A stretch of 25,285 nt of DNA. Origin: a virus. Location of the stretch: IMG/VR virus record IMGVR_UViG_3300019458_000085, positions 1-25,285 of that record; one strand, 5' to 3'. Position numbers and translations under genes: made by a program. Numbering within the stretch: the stretch's first letter is position 1; each line of letters starts with the position of its first letter. Positions 7,777 to 14,112 of the stretch are shown one piece after another. The notes under the pieces were generated by a model, which ran no database searches, had not been told where the DNA came from, and saw nothing but the letters and a program-made list of their open reading frames with translations.

Positions 7777-9276
7777 TTACATTTTTTTAGCATAATCTGA
7801 CAGCAAAAATTCTTTTCCGTGCAATTTAACAATCATTCTTCCCAATCTTTCACTACATCTTTCTACAGAGGGCTTAATAACAATTCCTTCTCTATTATGG
7901 CAACCATTACCGATTATTGTTGGGCCATCTGCTAATTGTTCTACTTGTTCAAATGATATTAATGGGCCACGATAGATTATTGGAACCGAATTAAATTCTA
8001 ATTTATCGAAAATAAACTTAGCATCATCATAGTTTAAGTATTTTCCCTTCGTAATATCAAAGATATCAAAAAATGCTACTTTACACAAATTTGGATGACC
8101 ATAATGGTATTTGTTTCCTGCTTGAGTTTTACCATATAGCTCGCCAAAAAACAAAAGATTAGGATAATTTGCTAATTTTTCCCCAATATTATTTTCTCTA
8201 GCCCACTTAGACCATTCATTGTCATCGTCGTTTGCCTTAGCTAGTCTATGAGAACCCACCCATAAATCATTATCCACGTATGAAAATCTAGCGTTGGAAT
8301 TATGTACCAAAATATCTGGACAAAAGAAATTATTAGTTTCGGTTTCTATATCATATTTACTAGATTTTATTTTATATGTAACATCTGTTATGGATATAAT
8401 TTCTTGTTCTATTGTAATTCTTTTGTATTCTAACTGTATAGGCGTAAGCGATAAATCATTTCTTATGCCAGATACTTTATCATTAACATTTAAATCTTTT
8501 AATTCTTTATATGAATCAATATTAGGACAATAAAATTTATGATTTGGTGTTGCAACTACCTTGGAAAATGAATTTCCCTTCCCCAATCCTCTTCTTTTAG
8601 TTTTTATTTCAAGCCATTTATTACATTTTCCATTATTAAATGTATTTAAAACCTTAGATGGAATGATGTTTCTATTATTATCTTGTCCTAAAACATATTC
8701 TCCTATTTTTATTTTATTAATAGGTTTACTTGTTCCATCTGCCATCCTTATTCTTTGATTAGATTTTAAACATCCATGGATTTTTTCTGTAAAAATAACC
8801 TCTTCTCCAAGAGTGAATTCTTTAATATATTTTCTAGCACTTTCAATATCTGTGTACAATGAGAACCATGCTGGACTTTTTCTATTTTTGCCACTCATAT
8901 TGCAAGGTTCTACCGGATCAGGAGACTTAACAACTCCTAGAATTTCGGCAACATTAGTCCCAACTTCTTTATCTTCTAGGCCAAATAATTTGACTGGCAT
9001 TATAATTCCCATAGAAAATATCCCACGTAGCTTTTTGGCCTTGATAGTTCTTTGTCGTTCGCTTGGATTTTCTCTGTTTTGCCAAATAAATGCAAATTCT
9101 GGCTTAATTGGCAACATTGCATCAACTGGGAAATATATTGCTTTATCACCTTCTTGAAATTCACCTAGTTTGAATATTACAGGGAATTGATATACATGAG
9201 TAATTCCAAGAGTATCAGCTTCGGGATGTTTGCCCCATTTCCCTACTTTAATTATCTCAACTATTAATGTACTCAC
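7777..9276 (-). CDS. RNA ligase, DRB0094 family, interrupted by an intein
   Basis: A 499-residue precursor; about 341 residues remain after removal of the intein. Residues 1-120 match the N-terminal OB-like module of DRB0094-type ligases (VGKWGKHPEADTL, GEFQEGDKAIYFPVDAMLP). The nucleotidyltransferase domain has motif I EK165-IHG/SN with the AMP-accepting lysine, motif IIIa FFGELYGKTQ (E379), motif IV REGIVIKP (E463, K468), and motif V MIVKLHGKEF (K484, K488). The family seals RNA ends using ATP; in phages RNA ligases repair host-cleaved tRNA. The start is GTG behind GAGGT. The intein splits motif I, so the ligase should be inactive until splicing. Confidence 0.92.
   Translation of the reverse strand: MSTLIVEIIKVGKWGKHPEADTLGITHVYQFPVIFKLGEFQEGDKAIYFPVDAMLPIKPEFAFIWQNRENPSERQRTIKAKKLRGIFSMGIIMPVKLFGLEDKEVGTNVAEILGVVKSPDPVEPCNMSGKNRKSPAWFSLYTDIESARKYIKEFTLGEEVIFTEKIHGCLKSNQRIRMADGTSKPINKIKIGEYVLGQDNNRNIIPSKVLNTFNNGKCNKWLEIKTKRRGLGKGNSFSKVVATPNHKFYCPNIDSYKELKDLNVNDKVSGIRNDLSLTPIQLEYKRITIEQEIISITDVTYKIKSSKYDIETETNNFFCPDILVHNSNARFSYVDNDLWVGSHRLAKANDDDNEWSKWARENNIGEKLANYPNLLFFGELYGKTQAGNKYHYGHPNLCKVAFFDIFDITKGKYLNYDDAKFIFDKLEFNSVPIIYRGPLISFEQVEQLADGPTIIGNGCHNREGIVIKPSVERCSERLGRMIVKLHGKEFLLSDYAKKM
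8299..8772 (-). mobile_element. Mini-intein (158 residues) in the RNA ligase
   Basis: This codes residues 169-326 of the ligase precursor. It has Cys1 with a block A pattern (CLKSNQRIRMADGTSKPI). Block B is VVATPNHKFY with the TxxH core. Block F/G is YDIETETNNFF...ILVHN, with the penultimate His325, terminal Asn326 and +1 Ser327. There are no LAGLIDADG or HNH motifs and the middle is short, so no homing endonuclease is left. Removing it rejoins EKIHG to SNARF, the intact ligase motif I. All chemistry residues for class 1 splicing are present. Confidence 0.92.
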
Positions 9277-9589
9277 ACTTTTTTACCTCTATCATTTTGT
9301 ACTCTTTTTGGTTTGAATTCACATCCTTAGCCTTTTTTTCTCTGTTATGATTGTTTTCCATGTAATTTTTAGCGGTTTGTAATAGTTGAATTAATTCATC
9401 TATCCAAAATGATGAAAAAGACGATTTATTAAACCAATTGTCATCATCTTCACAGTCAATTTCTACTGCTATATGCATGTCCCCATCTTTTCTGTTTCTA
9501 GGGCGCAAACATATTCTGTGAGCTGTTCCTTCAAACTTTATAACTGACTCATCAAAATCTTGAGATGAACTTGGCATATTATTTTCCAT
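9257..9589 (-). CDS. Hypothetical protein
   Basis: A 110-residue protein with no family I recognise. An acidic central part (EIDCEDDDNWF) precedes a helix (SFWIDELIQLLQTAKNYM), then a Lys/Asn-rich end. Its 3' end overlaps the RNA ligase start by 20 bases and contains the ligase's ribosome site. It may be co-expressed with the ligase. Confidence 0.65.
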   Translation of the reverse strand: MENNMPSSSQDFDESVIKFEGTAHRICLRPRNRKDGDMHIAVEIDCEDDDNWFNKSSFSSFWIDELIQLLQTAKNYMENNHNREKKAKDVNSNQKEYKMIEVKKCEYINS

Positions 9590-9622
9590 TTTATGTTGTC
9601 AGCTTATTTCCAAACAAAGCAA

Positions 9623-10162
9623 TTATATTTCTTCATTATTTTCTATAGGAATCCATCCTAATTGTTTCATGTCTTCTGCAAATTCCAAATCTATTATCCC
9701 TTCCCCAGAAGAACAGAAGAAATCCATATAATCTTCGCCTTGATTTCTTATTTCTGCTATTATTCCCCCTGCATATCGCCAACTACAACTATAAAGCCAT
9801 TTAGGATCTGGTTCGGGGAAAACCCAAAATTTATACTCAAGTTTCATTAGCTTAATATTAAGCAAACTCCAATATTTAACAGTCTTGTAAATTTTCTTAC
9901 CATTTTCTTCAACGCAAGGATAAGCCATTGGAATAATTATTGACTTTCTTATCCATCCAAAAAACAATCTTGGCAACTTGCGCCAAAATTTAGCGTTAGA
10001 TTTTTTCCAATCAGTATCTTTTTGTTTTAAATAATCACGCCAATCAGAAGGTGCTTTATTATTTAACCATTCAACATTACATAAAGATGCATAAGTTCTT
10101 ATGGCATAATTTTTGTTCATTAACTTTGTTTTTAATTTTATTAGATCTTCTTCAAAATTCAA
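9623..10162 (-). CDS. Hypothetical protein, Trp-rich
   Basis: A 179-residue protein with an unusually high content of Trp and Tyr. The start is TTG, seven bases after AAGGAG. The N-terminal third is basic and helical, and the C-terminal part has several short strands (YKFWVFPEPDPKWLYSCSW). No catalytic motif is recognised. It lies 11 bp after the SH3-like gene. Confidence 0.68.
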   Translation of the reverse strand: MNFEEDLIKLKTKLMNKNYAIRTYASLCNVEWLNNKAPSDWRDYLKQKDTDWKKSNAKFWRKLPRLFFGWIRKSIIIPMAYPCVEENGKKIYKTVKYWSLLNIKLMKLEYKFWVFPEPDPKWLYSCSWRYAGGIIAEIRNQGEDYMDFFCSSGEGIIDLEFAEDMKQLGWIPIENNEEI

Positions 10163-10173
10163 TTAATATCTCC

Positions 10174-10416
10174 TTAAATAACTATTTCTGAACAACGAAA
10201 TGCCTGAATTGTTTTCAGGTTTACCTTTCGATATTGTCCCTTTTTTACATCCAGGACAACAATATGTCCACTGACATCAACATCTTTTGCGCTCACCTTA
10301 GAAGGAATTTTCCCATTCAAAATCCTCAAATAACCATCTTGTTTGACGAACTGCACTGTAAAAAACCTTCCGGCGCTCAAATTAAACAAACGCAACCAAA
10401 TGTCTTGTGCCGTCAT
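10174..10416 (-). CDS. SH3 beta-barrel-fold phage protein (DUF2693-like)
   Basis: An 80-residue protein that matches the layout of small phage SH3-barrel proteins: GRFFTVQFVKQDGYLRILNG, then HIVVLDVKKGQYRKVNLKTI. The family typically has VTFxKKDGxLRxMN...VxDxxKxGYRxINLxTI. The start is supported by GGAGCC before AAAATG. The biochemical role of this family is not established. It lies directly after a 27-residue membrane peptide gene. Confidence 0.7.
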   Translation of the reverse strand: MTAQDIWLRLFNLSAGRFFTVQFVKQDGYLRILNGKIPSKVSAKDVDVSGHIVVLDVKKGQYRKVNLKTIQAFRCSEIVI

Positions 10417-10425
10417 TTTGGCTCC

Positions 10426-10509
10426 TTAAAAAAACATCTTATAAGACAAAAACAAAAACACTCCGAACAAAAAACAAGCAATGAAAATTAGTTTTTCTTT
10501 TGTGTTCAT
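10426..10509 (-). CDS. 27-residue membrane peptide
   Basis: A tiny frame (MNTKEKLIFIACFLFGVFLF...) with a strong AGGAGG ribosome site four bases before the ATG. Positions 7-22 form a single transmembrane helix flanked by Lys on both sides. It sits between a tagged gene and the SH3-barrel gene, whose ribosome site begins right after its stop. Function is unknown. Confidence 0.65.
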   Translation of the reverse strand: MNTKEKLIFIACFLFGVFLFLSYKMFF

Positions 10510-10517
10510 TAAGCCTC

Positions 10518-10829
10518 CTAGTCAATAAAATAAAGTCCTCTCATTGTCGGTTTATCAGTTAAATTTGCTTCTAAAACATTACATGAAGACATCTCAATAA
10601 TCTTACCATGAATATTGTTAATGAAACATTTTTCATAAAAACGTATAGTACACATGTAAGAAGATTTTAATTTTTTATTTGTGAATCTTGCTATTGTTTT
10701 TGCTCCAATTAATTTTTTCGATGAATAATAGTCAAACGCATTTTTATAATGGGCTATTATTCCTTTAATACCTTTATTTGTTCCCCCAGTAAAATATACT
10801 GTTTGCCCAATTTTAAATTTTGGCTCCAT
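10518..10829 (-). CDS. KOW/SH3-like protein with GLYF tail
   Basis: A 103-residue protein opening MEPKFKIGQTVYFTGG, a typical SH3/KOW small-barrel start. Strands and a Lys-rich middle follow, and the end is RGLYFID. It has no CxxC motifs. It shares the C-terminal hexapeptide with the zinc-ribbon proteins of this window although the bodies are unrelated. It lies 12 bp after the deaminase gene. Function is unknown. Confidence 0.72.
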   Translation of the reverse strand: MEPKFKIGQTVYFTGGTNKGIKGIIAHYKNAFDYYSSKKLIGAKTIARFTNKKLKSSYMCTIRFYEKCFINNIHGKIIEMSSCNVLEANLTDKPTMRGLYFID

Positions 10830-10841
10830 AATATTATATTC

Positions 10842-11252
10842 TCATAGTATTTCGTTAGAATAAGTATTTTTTCTAACATCCCAAAGGCCTATTTCTTTTT
10901 CTGATATAGAATAATAAACACGAAAAATGTTACAAGACTTAATAATCGCTTGACAATATTTACATGGTTTGGCAATAGCCATTTTGGTTTTATTGAATGC
11001 TAGCCTAACCACAAACAAAGAAGACCCAAATAAATCGGCGGCAGATACATTAAGTATAGTGTGAAGTTCGCAATGAATGTTTTTCCATTTATTATTGCTT
11101 TGAGGGTGCGTTTTATATGGCTGATTAAAGCCAATAGAAATAATTTTCCCTTTTTTAAATAACACCCCCCCGAAAAAGAAAGTAGATCCATTATTGGTTT
11201 TGCTGGCCAACTTAATGGCTAGCTGTAAGTATTTATTTTGTCTATTGTTCAT
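10842..11252 (-). CDS. Cytidine/deoxycytidylate deaminase-fold protein
   Basis: A 136-residue protein with the zinc-deaminase signature. HCELHT (about 67-72) supplies the zinc-binding His and catalytic Glu (H-x-E), and PCKYC (about 97-101) supplies the two Cys ligands. The N-terminal helix and the GGVLFKKGKIISIGFN strands match the fold. The length fits compact CDA/dCMP deaminases. The substrate cannot be told: free nucleoside or dCMP is likely, and an edited nucleic acid is possible. Alongside the uracil glycosylase it suggests nucleotide-pool control. It overlaps the preceding helical gene by 11 bases. Confidence 0.82.
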   Translation of the reverse strand: MNNRQNKYLQLAIKLASKTNNGSTFFFGGVLFKKGKIISIGFNQPYKTHPQSNNKWKNIHCELHTILNVSAADLFGSSLFVVRLAFNKTKMAIAKPCKYCQAIIKSCNIFRVYYSISEKEIGLWDVRKNTYSNEIL

Positions 11253-11535
11253 TATGCTTTTCTTTTATGAAAAAATCTAAACAAAACATTTCAAATTCAA
11301 ACTCTAAAAGCAACAAGTCTGCTAAATATTTTAATTCCCTTTTCTCCCACGGACTAGAAACTTTTTGCATTAAATCTAATGCAGAATTAATTAATTGCTT
11401 TGGGGTATTTATATTTTTAAAAGCCGTTGAGTATTTTTGCTCTGCCAGTAATTTATATAATAGATTGGCAAATTTATATGTAGAATCAGGCTTTCTTTCT
11501 TTTACCGCACTTAAATAATAGATGAAGCTTTCCAT
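11242..11535 (-). CDS. All-helical hypothetical protein
   Basis: A 97-residue protein, predicted mostly helical, with an acidic and hydrophobic C-terminal helix (LKYLADLLLLEFEFEMF). It starts one base after the stop of the broken kinase-like frame and overlaps the deaminase start. No family is recognised. Confidence 0.65.
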   Translation of the reverse strand: MESFIYYLSAVKERKPDSTYKFANLLYKLLAEQKYSTAFKNINTPKQLINSALDLMQKVSSPWEKRELKYLADLLLLEFEFEMFCLDFFIKEKHNEQ

Positions 11536-11536
11536 T

Positions 11537-12045
11537 TTAGGCTTTATTTACATGAAAAATGTAATCATGCGTAAAGTCTATAATCTTTAATTTCCGATTA
11601 TGAAAAATAAAATTATGACTATCATGATCTAATAATTTTATTCCATATTTTTCTCTTAAAAGCTGTTTAATTTTTTTGATTCTTTTTTTGTAGTCTTACT
11701 AATTTTAAATGAATTAATTTCTTTGCCATTAAAATGCTGCATAAATATTCCAGGATAATAGAATTTACTTTCTTCTTCATAAATTGGCTTTAAGCAATAA
11801 GGTTTTGGCGTAAAACCCGAATTTCTTAGAATTTTCATTATATTAAATTCTTTTTTGGCATATTTCCAACATGGTTGTCTCTTAAGTCTGGAAATAGTTT
11901 CTCCTTCCCATGGACTAAACCAATCATCTTTTATTAATTTTAAGCCAATTGTACCAAACTGAAAATATGTACCATATGAACCAAGTTTACGTTTATGTTT
12001 TATATTAACCGTATTTATTTTTCGTATTTTATCTTTAATAGTCAT
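11537..12045 (-). pseudogene. Kinase-like protein split by a -1 frameshift (pseudogene or programmed shift)
   Basis: Frame 0 (from ATG 12045, ending 11656) encodes an N-lobe-like region: GSYGTYFQFGTIGLKLI, then EFNIMKILRNSGFTPKPY. The -1 frame continues to TAA at 11537-11539 with HDSHNFIFHN and KIIDFTHDY, matching the HxD...N and DFG-like elements of the protein-kinase/sugar-kinase fold. A single -1 step gives about 169 residues. The switch point holds two A7 runs, both in the A_AAA_AAA phase. The split could be programmed shifting, a real mutation, or a homopolymer sequencing error. There is no good Shine-Dalgarno before the ATG. Confidence 0.65.
11671..11689 (-). other. Two in-phase A7 slippery heptamers
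   Basis: On the minus strand, A_AAA_AAA_G at 11683-11689 and A_AAA_AAA_T at 11671-11677. Both are aligned to frame 0 of the kinase-like gene as X_XXY_YYZ, the arrangement that favours -1 slippage. Either one joins the two halves of the gene. Confidence 0.55.
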
Positions 12046-12058
12046 ATTTAAAATGGCA

Positions 12059-12089
12059 GGGCCCAATTAAGGGCCCAACCATTATATCA
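12059..12089 (-). promoter_or_regulatory. Possible extended -10 promoter followed by a GGGCCC hairpin
   Basis: The minus strand reads TGaTATAAT (12081-12089), a good extended -10 element with no convincing -35. Just downstream is GGGCCC-TTAATT-GGGCCC (12059-12076), a 6-bp GC stem that would form at the very 5' end of the transcript, before the kinase-like gene. The hairpin could instead terminate the upstream unit, but it lacks a T run. Confidence 0.35.
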
Positions 12090-12103
12090 GTGTCGGTTTT
12101 TAA

Positions 12104-12352
12104 TTAGCCGTTAATTTTGCTTTGCAAATCTGCAACAAGAGCCTTTTTCTTTTCTAGTTGCTTGACTAGTTCATCACGATTTGCTCGTTCAGAAACTATT
12201 AGTTGCTCCAAAAGAATTCTGAGAGTTGCTAACTTTGTTTCGTTGATTTGTAGATGTTCTCTCTGGCGTTCAACTACGCCTAATAGATTATTGATTTGCT
12301 TTTCCGTGCCTAGAACCGTTGGCTTTCGCCCTTTACGCTTTTCTTGTGACAT
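12104..12352 (-). CDS. Coiled-coil protein
   Basis: An 82-residue protein starting MSQEKRKGRKPTVLG, behind GGAAAGGA; an in-frame ATG upstream lies before the leader hairpin and is less likely. A short basic head is followed by one long heptad-rich helix from about residue 17 to the end (LLGVVERQREHLQ..., LVKQLEKKKALVADLQ). It is probably a homo-oligomer. In layout it resembles the coiled-coil protein at 22910-23209, and both genes have a GGGC/GCCC hairpin just before the ribosome site. Function is unknown. Confidence 0.72.
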   Translation of the reverse strand: MSQEKRKGRKPTVLGTEKQINNLLGVVERQREHLQINETKLATLRILLEQLIVSERANRDELVKQLEKKKALVADLQSKING

Positions 12353-12359
12353 TACTAAA

Positions 12360-12381
12360 TCCTTTCCGCCCATAAAAGGGC
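12360..12381 (-). promoter_or_regulatory. Hairpin abutting the ribosome site of the coiled-coil gene
   Basis: The minus strand reads GCCC-TTTTAT-GGGC (12368-12381), followed at once by GGAAAGGA (12360-12367) and the ATG at 12352. The same hairpin-then-purine-rich-site layout precedes the genes starting at 23209 and 24544. Confidence 0.55.
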
Positions 12382-12615
12382 TTACTCTTGAACCCATTCT
12401 CCTAGATTGTGATTATCTCTAAGTCTTGAAACATACATCCCAAGATATTCATCAGGAGTTGATCTAATCATAGTTTCTTCGTAATTCTTTTTTGGATTTC
12501 CATCTCCGTCAAGTTTCATAGTCCAAGTTCGGCCCTTCATCATTGGGGCATTTCTTGGATAATGCTTTTTTGAATCAAACTTTACTGGTGTTTCTTTTGT
12601 GTTTGTAATGGTCAT
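12382..12615 (-). CDS. Hypothetical small protein
   Basis: A 77-residue polar protein (MTITNTKETPVKFDSKKHYPR...) with no family I recognise. AAGG precedes the ATG by seven bases. It follows a 38-residue micro-gene, and its stop codon touches the leader hairpin of the coiled-coil gene. Confidence 0.65.
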   Translation of the reverse strand: MTITNTKETPVKFDSKKHYPRNAPMMKGRTWTMKLDGDGNPKKNYEETMIRSTPDEYLGMYVSRLRDNHNLGEWVQE

Positions 12616-12616
12616 T

Positions 12617-12733
12617 TTAATACCTTACTGGTTTCAGGTTAAGCCCAAGTTCACTAGAAAGCTTTTGGGCTGTTTTCTCACAAAGCAATAACTCAAATAT
12701 TCCATCATGTGTAGTTAGAATGTATTTTCGCAT
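12617..12733 (-). CDS. 38-residue micro-protein
   Basis: A short frame MRKYILTTHDGIFELLL...VRY behind AGAGGT, seven bases before the ATG. Its stop lies in the ribosome site of the next gene (GTAAGGTATTAA). It reads as a beta-hairpin followed by a helix. Function is unknown. Confidence 0.55.
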   Translation of the reverse strand: MRKYILTTHDGIFELLLCEKTAQKLSSELGLNLKPVRY

Positions 12734-12806
12734 AATTTACCTCTTAATCATGATTGACCTTTCTAAAATATTTTTAAATGATCAAGGAATATCTTACTCC
12801 GTTCCA

Positions 12807-13067
12807 TTATTCATTCATGGCCTCATTACAACTCCTTTTGGAAGGGCAAATAGTTAAACTTTCACAACCATTTTTTGCCTCGTTATATTGAGGATGATTC
12901 TTATTCCATGTACCATTTTGTGGCGAATAACAAGTTCCAACAGCAAACTCAATAGGATCTTCAATTCCACATTCCAGACAATATGCTCCTGGATAACCAG
13001 ACCATATATGTGATTGCCAATTTTTAATTATCTGTTGTTCCATAATTAGTCTATCCATTTTGTCCAT
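12807..13067 (-). CDS. Small Cys-rich phage protein
   Basis: An 86-residue protein; a start at 13043 (MEQQIIKNWQ) is also likely, because it follows the stop of the upstream micro-frame by two bases. It contains WSGYPGAYCLECGIEDP with a CxxC pair, and later Cys at TC, GC, ICPS and SC. The layout resembles small phage proteins that carry SGYPGAYCLxCG. A single zinc site is probable. The stop overlaps an ATG (TAATG) of a 14-codon frame that I do not call. Confidence 0.65.
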   Translation of the reverse strand: MDKMDRLIMEQQIIKNWQSHIWSGYPGAYCLECGIEDPIEFAVGTCYSPQNGTWNKNHPQYNEAKNGCESLTICPSKRSCNEAMNE

Positions 13068-13111
13068 ACGCCATCTTTAAAAACTTCGATCTTTAAATTT
13101 TCTGGACTCAT
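13046..13111 (-). CDS. Possible 21-residue micro-protein
   Basis: The frame MSPENLKIEVFKDGVWTKWI lies between the RF-like fragment and the Cys-rich gene. The open frame extends upstream to 13138 without a start codon and still looks coding (KQKTVEQEVEES). It may therefore be the tail of a broken gene rather than a complete one. Confidence 0.3.
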   Translation of the reverse strand: MSPENLKIEVFKDGVWTKWID

Positions 13112-13145
13112 AGACTCTTCAACTTCTTGTTCAACGGTTTTTTGT

Positions 13146-13247
13146 TTAGTATTTCATAAGGCCTCCCGGACCATGGCCAGAAAAATAACTTATTTCCAGA
13201 TCATTTTTTGACACTGTAAATAGCAATTCTTTTTTTGGGCTATTCAT
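13146..13247 (-). CDS. 33-residue fragment resembling the start of an RF-1-type release-factor domain
   Basis: It starts at an ATGA overlap with the tagged gene upstream. The frame reads KKELLFTVSKNDLEISYF, then SGHGPGG, then LMKY and stop. Phage RF-1-domain proteins begin KKELLFSVTKKDFxxxxF followed by GxGGQ. Here the Gln is Leu and the domain stops four residues later. It is probably a truncated remnant, though a real micro-protein is possible. Confidence 0.4.
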   Translation of the reverse strand: MNSPKKELLFTVSKNDLEISYFSGHGPGGLMKY

Positions 13248-13465
13248 CGACAATAGTAGATCCCATCCATTCTATTTGGGTCTGAAAAAGAAGTTCTTTG
13301 GAAAAGATAATCATGCTCTGGTTTTCTTTGCCAACTAGTTATTTTTTTTGTCCATTGAATACGTACAAAATCTGATGACGACTCAATAATTGTTCCATTT
13401 ATATGCAAATCACCTTTTTTATAAATGACTTTATCGCCAATCACTAGTTTTGTTTTATAATTCAT
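13244..13465 (-). CDS. SH3/KOW-like protein with GIYY tail
   Basis: A 73-residue protein from MNYKTKLVIGDKVIYKKGD, where the small-barrel domain begins. The frame is open up to an ATG at 13561, but those 32 extra codons coincide with a tRNA-like cloverleaf and read as non-domain sequence, so I start at 13465. Neither start has a clear Shine-Dalgarno. The C-terminus is DGIYYCR, and the stop overlaps the next ATG (ATGA). Function is unknown. Confidence 0.65.
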   Translation of the reverse strand: MNYKTKLVIGDKVIYKKGDLHINGTIIESSSDFVRIQWTKKITSWQRKPEHDYLFQRTSFSDPNRMDGIYYCR

Positions 13466-13471
13466 AAAAAA

Positions 13472-13547
13472 TGGTAGACCGGCTTGGTAATGCTCCAAGT
13501 GGAACCGAGATATAAGCTCGGCGGATGGACTTCCTTCCTCCCGGTCT
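13472..13547 (-). tRNA. tRNA-like cloverleaf, anticodon UAU (degenerate tRNA-Ile candidate)
   Basis: 76 nt that fold into a full cloverleaf. The 7-bp acceptor stem AGACCGG/CCGGTCT is followed by ACCA. The D-arm has only 3 bp. The anticodon stem CCGAG/CTCGG has the 7-base loop CTTATAT (U33, anticodon UAU, A37). The variable loop is 5 nt, and the T stem is CTTGG/CCAAG with a 7-base loop. Against a working tRNA, position 8 is G, the D-loop lacks GG, and the T-loop is AGCATTA rather than TTCRANY. It could be a decayed tRNA, a divergent functional one, or a tRNA mimic. TATAAT lies just upstream. Confidence 0.45.
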
Positions 13548-13574
13548 ACTATTATATCCACTTAAGGATATTAT

Positions 13575-13730
13575 TTATTTTTTATCTTTTCGTAAGTTTA
13601 TCTGAAACTTCGGCCAAATAACAGGAAACATCGGTATCATCATTGGCTTTTTATCTTTACGTTTTCGCCTACCTTTTTTGACGCCCTCTCCATAATTAAT
13701 ATAATACTCCCTCTTAAATTTCGGCTTCAT
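13575..13730 (-). CDS. Very basic micro-protein
   Basis: A 51-residue protein whose ATG overlaps the end of the DUF2829-like gene, behind GGATTG. It starts MKPKFKREYYINYGEG, has a strongly basic run KKGRRKRKDKK at 18-28, then a proline/aromatic stretch PMFPVIWPKF. It may bind nucleic acid. No homologue is recognised. Confidence 0.6.
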   Translation of the reverse strand: MKPKFKREYYINYGEGVKKGRRKRKDKKPMMIPMFPVIWPKFQINLRKDKK

Positions 13731-14112
13731 ATTCAATCCAATCACTACAAGCCATTTCGTCGTTTAATAAACTATCGAATTTTGGACTAGATAAAATTCT
13801 ACCACTTTCTCTGATTTCAAAGAAACGTTTTCTACCCTTCCAGCTTTTTTTAGTGATCTTTTTGAACTTTCTTGCTGCTTCGAGGAAAGTGTATGTTTCT
13901 TTATACTCTTGCCAATCAAGAGCCAACACATCATCAATAGGGATTGTTGTTATATAATTACAACGGTGTTTATTGTTATCTGTTGTTCCGTCACTAGATT
14001 GAGGAAGAAAATACATAAAGAAGCAATTTTCGTGATTTTGAATATATTGGCCATATGGCCAACTTGGCCTTTTAAATTTTTTGAACTTAGAAATTGCATC
14101 GCAAAAATTCAT
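13714..14112 (-). CDS. Tandem DUF2829 (Tad2-like) protein, possible Thoeris inhibitor
   Basis: A 132-residue protein built from two copies of one small domain. Copy 1 has NFCDAISKFKKFKRPSWPYG...VLALDWQEY (about residues 2-70). Copy 2 has TFLEAARKFKKITKKSWKGR...SDWIEYE (about 74-130). The pattern F-xx-A-xxx-K-xxxx-xxSW...xxxDW matches DUF2829, the fold of the anti-Thoeris protein Tad2, which sequesters cyclic ADP-ribose signals. Tad2 proteins are usually single-domain, so the fused pair is unusual. Many DUF2829 members have no tested role. The acidic gene just upstream overlaps it (TAATG). Confidence 0.6.
   Translation of the reverse strand: MNFCDAISKFKKFKRPSWPYGQYIQNHENCFFMYFLPQSSDGTTDNNKHRCNYITTIPIDDVLALDWQEYKETYTFLEAARKFKKITKKSWKGRKRFFEIRESGRILSSPKFDSLLNDEMACSDWIEYEAEI

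Noticed and set aside
13466-13561. A 32-residue N-terminal extension of the tagged protein at 13244
   Set aside because: It coincides with the tRNA-like cloverleaf, and the barrel domain begins naturally at 13465. It remains possible if no RNA is made there.
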